Source: Pyxicephalus adspersus
Taxonomy: Eukaryota > Chordata > Amphibia > Anura > Pyxicephalidae
Direction: 5' to 3'
DNA length: 64,000 bases
NCBI RefSeq assembly: GCF_032062135.1
Contig: NC_092861.1
Location: forward strand, 136,609,698-136,673,697
Within the stretch, counting starts at the first letter, position 1. Each line of letters begins with the position of its first letter. This document shows positions 55,990-64,000 of the stretch, piece by piece. The notes beneath the pieces are model-generated. The model did no database searches and was not told where the DNA came from. It saw only the letters and a program-made list of their open reading frames with translations. Both the position numbers and the translations under genes were made by a program.

Positions 55990-57358
55990 GTGCTAGAAGG
56001 AAAGCACCCAATGCAGAACTTCAGATTTAATTATATTCAGACAAAAGTCAACCATTTCCAGGGGTTCAAAAGACCCCCCCCCTTCAGCTGGCCTTAAGTT
56101 TTAACAAAGTCTGTACTGAACTGATAAAATTAAAGGGATCCTGATGGGAAATTATTCTGCTGATTGCTCCAAATGCAGCTTTGGTCAGATTATTATCTGG
56201 CACACTAAAGAACTCCTTTTACAGCTGTGGTCAGAAAAAATATCTTCTGAGTTGCACAAAATATAATAACCTTTCTACATCATATTGTGTAGTAATATAC
56301 AATTTATTTTAAACATGAACCACTTTTGCCAAAAGCACATGACATTTCACGTAAATCAGTATGGCACAATTTATTTTTACATTGTGTACATAAAAACAAT
56401 TCAAAAAACTGAGAGGAACCAAATTTTTACAACAAAAGATAAAAAGAAAAATAAGTTAAAAAATCCAAGGGGAAGTCTTGCCATACTATATATCATTTTC
56501 AGAAACTGCTTTTTAATATTCTTAACAAACATAAATGTATTTCAGAACCATTGAAAATAAATTTAGTGTAGTGGGGACAAATACTTGCTTACAGCCATGT
56601 ATGATAACTAATCAACTGGTATTTGTGTTTGTTTGCTAAACATTGCACGCAGGTAAAGACTGAATAGCAAATTTACACCAATGCCAAGCAAGTCAGTTAC
56701 GGCTACATACACAAGAGACAGAGAAATTCTGACCTAAACAAAACTTTTAGGCTAGATTTGCTGAGATCCTTCTTAAAGGGACACGGTCATTTTACCCTTT
56801 AATGTCTGCCTTAAGCCACCCCCCAACTCAACAATTCTTACCTCTCTAGGGCTCCACTGCTGTACTTTTCTCAGTTGCAGCCACCAAATTACCAGGGCAC
56901 CCCCTCTGTCATGTGATGGAGTAAAACTAAGCCCAACCACTGCATCATGGTAGAAAGTCATGCTCTCCATACGGCATTGGGTTGTATTGAAGAAGGTATA
57001 ATCAGTAAGTTGGGAAAGTTGCTTTAGACATTGTCATTCAGCTTTGAATGGGATAAGTGATAGTGGCAATTCTAAATTGTATCTGGTATTCAAAATGTCC
57101 ACCTTCAGTATCTCTGTGTCAATGCCTTTTAATGAGAACTCAGAGTAAAGTGTCCACTCCTGATCTCCACAATAGCATTGGGTCATAGACTCAAGGAAAA
57201 CATAAAAGCCAAAGATTTATCATACCAGCCAAGCAATGAGCACATTCTTTCCTCATAGCAGGGTTCCTTTAAATTCTTGTTAAAAAACCCCAAACTACTG
57301 GCTGAAAATTATACAAGTTTATCATTATGAAACATTATGTAGCTCATGTGGGCTTTGA
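55990..57358. other. Between the two genes; may contain the CRIPT 3' UTR
   Basis: On the minus strand the CRIPT stop at 57361-57359 is followed by this sequence. No canonical AATAAA is seen on the minus strand near the stop; the first I see is at about 56303-56308, so the UTR may be long or use a variant signal. The region 56280-56610 resembles a decayed transposon end but I cannot classify it. Confidence 0.4.
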
Positions 57359-60300
57359 CTAAACAGAAGTTTGCTTGTAATTCTTCGTGTCCAACACTTT
57401 CTTCCCACACATGGCACAGATTCCTGCAAGTAAAACAGATGGCAGTGTGAACGTCTTCAACATAAAACAATTCTTATACAGTATGTTATAAATTATTAAC
57501 ACACAGGGACGTTAAGGGAATTCGTTTTCTGCTGTGCAGACACCACAAGATCAGAATTTCCTGATATTATTTTCCTTTGTTGCATCAGAGATGACAGGCA
57601 CTTTCAAGTCTTGAACAGAGAAAACTTTTAATCTTGTAATGAAGAAGACATTGGCTGAGATTCCACATCTCAATGATTGGCTGAGATTCCACATCTAACT
57701 GCTTTATTTTCAGCACGATCACGCATTCCTTTTGTATTACAGCAGAATTTACATGTTGGAGTGCTTAGTCTGTTCTTTTTAGTCTACCTAATGGATCCTA
57801 AAGCTGAACTCCATGCAGATAAACTAGAGACAAATGAATGGAGCTCTGCATTCATTATTACATAAAAAAATGTATTTTTGTAAAGTAGAAATTAACCAAC
57901 TGATACTTAACTGTCCCTGTTCTGTTGCAGGCAAAGCAATCTTCTCTCTACTTTCTTTCCATATCCTAACCTTTGGCCATCTTGACTGGCTGAGCCAGCA
58001 TGACATAACTCCCGCACAGAAGAACCGGATTTCATTCATTCCTGGCATGTGCAAGGGAAGCTGAGATTGCTGGGTATCCCTGGCAATAAATGCCGAGCTG
58101 CACATACACCGCTCAGCACAATTTGACAGATGGGTGGTGATCAGGTAGGTAAGAACAGTTATTGCAGAAGGAGCATTGCCTGCAATAAACATCTACTGAA
58201 TCACTAATTTTCAAAGTGGGACTTTTATTCTATTTTAGACTAAGTAGTAAAAGTATCTGAATGTAACTGGTAACAACCTCTTGCCATTCACTATACAGAA
58301 GAGATCAGAATGGTAAATGGAAAAGCAGAACGAGGAGTCAGTCAGGTATGCTGAAATAATGAGGAACATATTTGATAGGTGAAATCAGAACCAATGTCCT
58401 CCACAGAGTGACCCCTCTAATAATAAACCCCATAATTCTCTGTAGGGGGATCAGAATCTCTGTGCTCCTGCTGGTGATCCCCCTAGATCTCTCTATAGTG
58501 ATACACTCCAGATTTCTGTTTGATTTCTCCTTTGCCACATAGTTTACTCATTTTACAATCATCTGACATATGCATCTGCCAATATTTTTCTTTTGTAGTT
58601 GTGGCCCACACTATACTCTCCAATTTAATACTCTATCACATTTTTCCCCAATTACATTCATTTGCATGAAGATACATCTCAACTGTTAAAAAACTGACAT
58701 AAAAGTCAGACATAATGCAATAAAACAAGCATGCAAATAAATGTAAGGTAAGCCTACAGAATAAAAATCATTGTTCAGGTGTATAGCTAGATTTCATTCA
58801 CTCACCCTTCTTATAGGCACATCCCTGGCAGTAGTGAGACCCAGGCTGGTGGACTGAACTCTTGCAAATACGACATATCGCAAAACGATTTTTTCCATAT
58901 GGGTCAAACCTAAAACCAGTAGACAAGAAGGAACAATAAGTGAACACAAATTGTTTAGGCAGATGTGTATTGAGAAAATGAGTGCTATGACAGAATGCTC
59001 TACAGATCTTAATGTCCAGGATTCTAATATAGGAGTGAAAAATAAAACAGTACAGTTTACAGCTATGTTTAATAGTGAAAAAGCATTTTCACAAGAAAAT
59101 AAAAACATAAATCATGGTATTGGGACTAAACAGCTGCTTAAGAAAACCATCAGGCTAATCGAAAAAAAAAAAAAAAAAAGACTTCCTTTTTGCTAGGAAG
59201 GTCAGAAGTGGTCCAGATTTGATTCTGTTCTAGAGTAATGGGCGGTAAGAAGAGAGGCATCCCTCTTGTACAAGTCAGTAGGGGCAGTATCATTATCTGA
59301 GCTTGCTTCAGGTGGTCAGGTCTGGGCTCACCAACTATATGTGTCCAAAGAATGAGGTCAGCTGACTACCTGAATATTCTGAACTTCCAGGTTATTTCCA
59401 CCATTATTTTTTCTTCTCCGATGACATGGTTCACTCATATTTAAAGATGAAAATGTCAAATTGTAAAAGAATGGCTCGGGGAGAATGACATATCACATGG
59501 AACCACAGAGACTAGACCTTAACCGCATTTAAAAATTTTAGGATGAGCTGGAGAAGACTTAACACGGGTGTCAAACTCTGGCCCCGGGGGCTAAATCAGC
59601 CCCCAACATCCTTTTTTTCGGCCCCCAAAAGAAATCCCAAATATGAACTTCAGCTGTATAAGAATAGCGCCATTACTACTTGAATGGTTGGATTTTCATG
59701 AAAGAAAATTGGTATTATTATTGTTAGCCTGTGCAAAAAGGTTACCATTGAAATTTAACTCAGAAGGCTACAATTAGAGAAAGATTTTTCCTTAAATAAA
59801 ATTAAAAAAAAAATGTTTATGCCTCTTTCTCCAATAAAGGTTTGTTCCAGATTGAATGTGAAACAAAACCTCTTTATTTCCGTATGAAAAGGTTTTATAT
59901 CTAATCAGAAGGAAAAACTTCAAGATTTTCAATACATTTCAAGGTTGGCCCACAACTTTGTCTAAGTTTTACATTTTGGCCCACAGTGCATTTGGAGTTT
60001 GACACCCCTGACTTAACACATTGGTCCAACTCTCCCATCATCAGTGTAACATGATTGGCAAAAAATGAATTGAACGTTGTGACGTTGCATAATGATTGCC
60101 ATGGCAGTGTTCGTCTCAGAGTTTTTTTTAAAGCTGGGTGGGAAGAAGCTGGGGACGGGTGGCAGCCTTTGAAACGTGACCAAACTTTTAAGTAACTACC
60201 CAAAAACAGCCAGGTGGTTACTAAAAAATGCCAGGTGGTTACTAAAAAATGCCAGGTCATGCACTAAGTTTTAGAGTGTGTGACTTTTTTCAGGCATGCA

Positions 60301-62852
60301 GTGCATATCTAGGTAGGTTTGTGAATCAGGGAACATCATTTATTCATGAGCACCTTTCCTTTATGTGAATAAGAAACTTTTTACCCATATGAAAACGTTT
60401 ATTCAATAAATCAGTGAAGCCCTTTTATAACTACATCTGCACGTCTGACTGGTTGGATGTAAATGGTTAATGTGTATCACGTACAGATGAAACTATTTAT
60501 TATTACGTTTAGCATCATAGAGGATAAAAATATTATTTATTTAGGTTTTTGAGTATTTATCAGCACAACAGAGGTTTAGTTAGGAACAAGTTAAATAGCA
60601 TAGGCGGGGGAGTTAAGACCTCATTAAGGGTAAAGTGCCTTTGTCTTTGAAAAGCCCTCCCCACCCCAACCTCCAAATCCTGATACTTGCCATGGCTATT
60701 TCCTTCCAGTGTTAGCAGGCTGATCCTACCAGCAAAGCCCCTCTCCACTTTACAAGGGTGACAACACTTATTCAACTTAGCTTTGGTATTGTGACCCCTT
60801 TCTCTAGCTGACAAGCTTGACTGCAAGAAGCCATACCAAAAAGGCACAGTACAGTGGACTTTTGTGCCATAAATACTGCAATACAACTCTACTGCTGGTC
60901 CTGCAGTGTATGGGCTGACATGAGAGAGTTGCAAGCAGTTGGGCAGCAAAGAATTGAGGCCTTAAGGGACCAGTCACACAAGGTGAAGAAAAACTGCAGG
61001 TGCAAAAATAAGGTGATGTGTTTATCCTATTTATTCATACTTTAAGCAAAACAACCAGTTAGGCAAAGGGGAACCAAGTCAAAAAAGAAAAATACTCCAC
61101 ACACACATACACACACATACACACACGTGCAATTCTTGTCGTTGGAACGGATCTTTCACCATCCTTTCCAGCAATAAGAACCGCCAGATGCATGAACGAG
61201 TGCTGTACATACAGCACCGTCCTGCTCTATGGAGAGGGGAGGGGAGGGGGAGAGCAACGGAGCGGCACCCTGCTGCGCACTCTCCCCCTTTCCTTGCTTT
61301 AGGATTGCTCGTCGTTCACGGATCCGCCAGGACGGATCCACGGACGATCAACGACGTGGGCTGTACACACGCCAGATTCTAGCCTGATATCCGGCCGAAG
61401 CCGATTATCGGGCGAGAAAAATTTCATGTGTGTACGTAGCTTTACTTTTTTTGTTGTCAGTGTTCTCTTTTAGAAAATCTCTCCACCCTCTAAATAATTA
61501 TGAACCCTTGTTACGCAAAGATCCTATCACCTTCTGTTAAATTAAAACTCAAATAAGTAATTAAAACATAACAGAGAAATCTTTTTTTTCCAACTTTACC
61601 CTGGAATTGGGCTTTTTAATTGCTTGCCTGGGAAGTCACTTACCTTGCTTTCTTTGCAGTCAATGCCTTGTTTTCATTCAGCTTCCGACCTCCACTTTCT
61701 ATTGAATAAAAATAAAAACTAAAATTAGAATGAAGTTGATAATAATCCTTCTTCACAAGCATTAGAGATAATACATATGGTACACAGTATCCTTATAGAG
61801 GCTCAGTTAGCTGTAATAACTGCAGACTTAGAACAACGGATCTAGGACAAGCCTGTTTCTGTTCACTCAAAGATTAACCTGCCTAGAACCAGAACCCCAC
61901 ATTACTTCCATCCCCTGAATTGTTCTTCAAAGAGTATTTTCATTAAAAACTCAAATCAACTCAGTTGCAATAAATGGGAATTGTCCCATATTATATATAT
62001 TAATATAGGCAAGTAGTGCCTTATTTTTTGAATACGCTTGCTCCCATTAGTCATCCTGATCCTGTTTCACTACTTAATGAGTCAATGACCTGGTATGAGC
62101 ATGCACATATAAGGTGTCCGGGCATTGTATAGGCAAATGCTTGTTTTAGCTCTGTGACTCAATATGTTAAACAAAGGCAGCATTTGGATAACGGTCTAGC
62201 GGTATACTGCAGTGTTCTCCCCAGCCCCTTTTAGCTGGGCGCACCACCAATTTTCAGTAACCACCTGCTTGTTTTTGGGTGGTTACTGAAGAGTTGGGTC
62301 ACAATACAGGGGCTGCCACCCACCTACAATTTTATCCCACCCGGCTTAAAAAATATTTTGGGTTCAACACTGTACTGTACTACAAAACAAGATATATCAA
62401 TTAATCAACACTGACAATACAGAAGTAAACAACAATTTACCTTTGCTGGGCATATAATGAAAGAACGCAAACAAGTTTTTGCTTATTTTTGTTTTTTTTA
62501 CATCCAGTTGCAAAATGTTATAAAACAGCAATTAATGATCATACAAATGGCTTGTCTTCTTCCTGCAGACAGTCATGTGGCCGGTGCCAAGCCACATGGC
62601 ACTGCTTGGAATATACAATGCCTGACAAAAATAAAGTCACCAAACCTATGAGGCAAGTTTTATGACCTATGATTGATTTAGGTGGTCAGGTCTAGGTTCA
62701 GAAAAGTACTGTTTTACAAAACAATTACGTCTATTGAATGACCAGGTTTTTTATTAATGGACTTTTTTTCCCTGATGTCATGAACATATTCCAAGATGAC
62801 AATGCCAGGATTCATTAGGCTTAATATGCAAAATATTTATTCAGAGAGCATG

Positions 62853-62896
<44 letters not shown>

Positions 62897-63004
62897 GATG
62901 CTATTCCTCCCACACTGATAAAAGTATTACCATTTTACCTGTAGTGTTCCTTGCACCAGTTTTCCATGTGTCTGGTGTGATGACTGTGCCCAGCTTCTTC
63001 TCAC
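57359..63004 (-). CDS. CRIPT: CRIPT, cysteine-rich PDZ-binding protein; exons 2-5, exon 1 off the window
   Basis: CRIPT is a small zinc-binding protein. It binds the third PDZ domain of PSD-95 at synapses and is also associated with the minor spliceosome. Exons in transcript order: 63004-62939 (66 nt), 61698-61644 (55 nt), 58909-58806 (104 nt), 57423-57359 (65 nt, ending QTSV and TAG). All acceptors are AG and donors GT, and phases join exactly. Readable pieces include EKKLGTVITPDTWK, ESGGRKLNENKAL, FDPYGKNRFAICRICK, SSVHQPGSHYCQGCAYKK and CAMCGKKVLD. Paired CxxC motifs (CRIC, CQGC, CAMC) supply the zinc ligands. The C-terminal QTSV is the PDZ ligand. Adding the expected 16-nt first exon (MVCEK plus one base of Cys6) gives 101 residues, the usual vertebrate length. 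No matching first exon is visible up to 64000, so intron 1 exceeds 1 kb. Convergent with the GTP cyclohydrolase gene. Confidence 0.96.
57868..58245. mobile_element. Non-autonomous DNA element in CRIPT intron 4
   Basis: Shares ordered internal blocks (catcttgactggctgagcc, tggcatgtgcaagggaagc, caggtaggtaagaacag, ttgcctgcaataaacatc) with 12047-12332, and its right end caaagtgggactttta resembles that family's terminus. Confidence 0.65.
59570..60010. mobile_element. hAT-type element, CAGGGGTGTCAAAC family (CRIPT intron 3)
   Basis: Starts cacgggtgtcaaactctgg and ends gagtttgacacccctg. gacttaac occurs at both edges (59563-59570 and 60009-60017 region), consistent with a target duplication if the boundary is shifted by a base. 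Internal sequence is shared with 50120-50772. Confidence 0.78.
60015..61110. other. CRIPT intron 3, no second gene seen
   Basis: 60110-60260 is an inverted relative of the CAGTGTTCTCC MITE family, with a doubled tggttactaaaaaatgcc unit. The minus-strand frame at 60949-60560 has no recognised domain. Confidence 0.45.
61115..61443. mobile_element. Harbinger-like element, inverted relative of 52649-52965
   Basis: Right end tgtgtgtacgtagctttac retains the terminus. The left end has become a (CA)n tract (61098-61127) running into cgtgcaattcttgtcgttgg, the counterpart of the internal caacgacaaaaattgc. Internal catgaacgagtgctgtaca and ggtgccgctccg-type blocks correspond in reverse. Confidence 0.72.
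62209..62372. mobile_element. CAGTGTTCTCC-family MITE (CRIPT intron 2)
   Basis: Complete copy from cagtgttctccccagcccc to gggttcaacactg. Confidence 0.75.
62856..62894. repeat. (TA)n microsatellite just downstream of CRIPT exon 2
   Basis: About 19 TA dinucleotides, 45 bases into CRIPT intron 2 on the transcribed strand. Confidence 0.95.
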
Positions 63005-63162
63005 CTGACAATAGAAATGTACATGTGTCATAATTATGTCATATCTGTATCATTATGAGAAGTACAAACAAACAGATGAGGTTCTGTTAGTGAATCACCC
63101 TCATCATGCACATACAGAGGAGATTAGTAATAACACTATGCAAGACATGGGGAGGATAAAAG

Positions 63163-63425
63163 CCGATTTGCACGGTGTTTCTTGACCATTGTTACATGCG
63201 GTAACCGCTTAAAAAAATAACAGGTCTTCAGGGAACCCTGGCTATAATTACTATAGTTATAGTTATTAGTGTGTTGGTCGGAGGGAGTAATGCCTCTTAC
63301 ATTGAAGCCACTGGGAAGAATGTCACGTAGCCAAAAAGTATGATTGATATCTGTTGAAGTGACCTGAGAGGAACAAACTTGCTCAAGGAACTCTAGGTTT
63401 CCATGAATACTGGTTAAGAAATGCT
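63163..63425. mobile_element. hAT-like fragment in CRIPT intron 1
   Basis: Begins cggtgtttcttgaccattg and contains aggtcttcagggaacc, ctataattactatag and actgggaagaatgtcac, in the order of the 25505-25735 element; ends near ggttaagaaatgctgc. Confidence 0.72.
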
Positions 63426-63689
63426 GCTTTTGATGATTGTTGGCCAAAATGAATGATCTTGATTGTAAAAAATCTAATGTGCGTATAGCAGTCATCTTAG
63501 GTCATCCATTAATCTGTCCTTGCAGGCCAATGTATGACTGATCAAGAATGGCTCCTGTACCGGGTGAGGGTACAGTGGGGGGAAATCCTTAGCAGAGAAA
63601 CAGGCAGCAATAAGCGAACTGACAGTTTTATTATTTTCATATTTAATCATCTTTATTGCCATCTGTGTCCTTGTTAGAGATATCTCCTC

Positions 63690-64000
63690 ATTCAGACTAA
63701 GGCTAGAACGATTAACGACCGATCAACGATTATTCTGAACGATTGTATTGTGCACAATGCTGTACATGCTGTAATGATACGATCAGTAAAATATAATCCA
63801 CCAATAATGTACACATACTAGATACGATCATTTGAACTATGCAGGAAGTGAGGTGTACCAGAGAAAGTGTATCACAGAACAATCCTCGATCACTACAGGA
63901 CCGTACACACAATAGATAGCGAACGATCGTCGCCCAATCAGATCCGCCGGGACAGTTGTTTGTTTCCAGCAACATTCCTCATTCATTGGCATCGTTGTAC
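63690..64000. mobile_element. Partial palindrome-rich element at the right edge
   Basis: gaacgattaacgacc, gatcaacgattattc, ccgtacacacaatagatag and cgaacgatcgtcgcc are the vocabulary of the Harbinger-like family at 52649; the unit runs off the window. Confidence 0.5.

Noticed and set aside
58794..59108. 104-codon minus-strand frame overlapping CRIPT exon 4
   Set aside because: It uses a different frame from the conserved CRIPT exon, which reads FDPYGKNRFAICRICK with correct splice sites.
1..64000. CRISPR arrays, bacterial operons, phage or endogenous viral genes
   Set aside because: Tandem arrays here lack spacer structure, genes are spliced, and no viral polymerase, capsid or envelope-like frame was recognised.

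Overview
The window looks like a piece of a large, repeat-rich vertebrate nuclear genome, most likely a frog. It is AT-rich, its exons are sparse, and it is crowded with tRNA-derived SINEs, L2-like LINE tails, Tc1/mariner fragments, hAT, piggyBac, Harbinger and Tigger-type miniature elements and (TA)n tracts. The frog assignment is an inference from the repeat families and rests on memory, not on a search.

Two protein-coding genes can be read exon by exon. On the + strand, 41937-51235 carries a complete six-exon GTP cyclohydrolase I gene encoding 229 residues. All splice sites are GT/AG, the zinc ligands are Cys120, His123 and Cys191, and it has a TATA-type promoter with an inverted CCAAT box and a CRE-like site. 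On the - strand, 57359-63004 carries exons 2 to 5 of CRIPT. Its tiny first exon, predicted to encode only MVCEK plus one base, lies beyond the right edge. The two genes are convergent, about 6 kb apart. The CRIPT neighbour and clear divergence from mammalian GCH1 suggest this may be the GCH2 paralogue, the pigment-cell pteridine gene described in fish, rather than GCH1; in mammals GCH1 has other neighbours.

At the left, a CpG-rich block (about 4700-5280) with three CCAAT boxes and a good minus-strand splice donor looks like the first exon and promoter of a leftward gene. By synteny with CRIPT it could be the non-coding first exon of SOCS5, but this is unproven. A 42-bp minisatellite abuts it.

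Layout: 1-4000 unique AT-rich DNA and small repeats; 4000-4622 minisatellite; 4700-5280 CpG-island promoter; 5300-41700 intergenic DNA full of mobile elements, including two dead mariner copies, Tc1 fragments, nested hAT and piggyBac-like insertions and two possible conserved regulatory blocks; 41.7-51.4 kb GTP cyclohydrolase gene; 51.4-57.3 kb intergenic; 57.3 kb to the end CRIPT and its introns.

The most unusual signal is a hammerhead-ribozyme-like motif at 25799-25857, with a diverged, probably dead relative on the other strand at 48269-48330. The second lies inside an inverted-repeat-bounded unit in a GTP cyclohydrolase intron.
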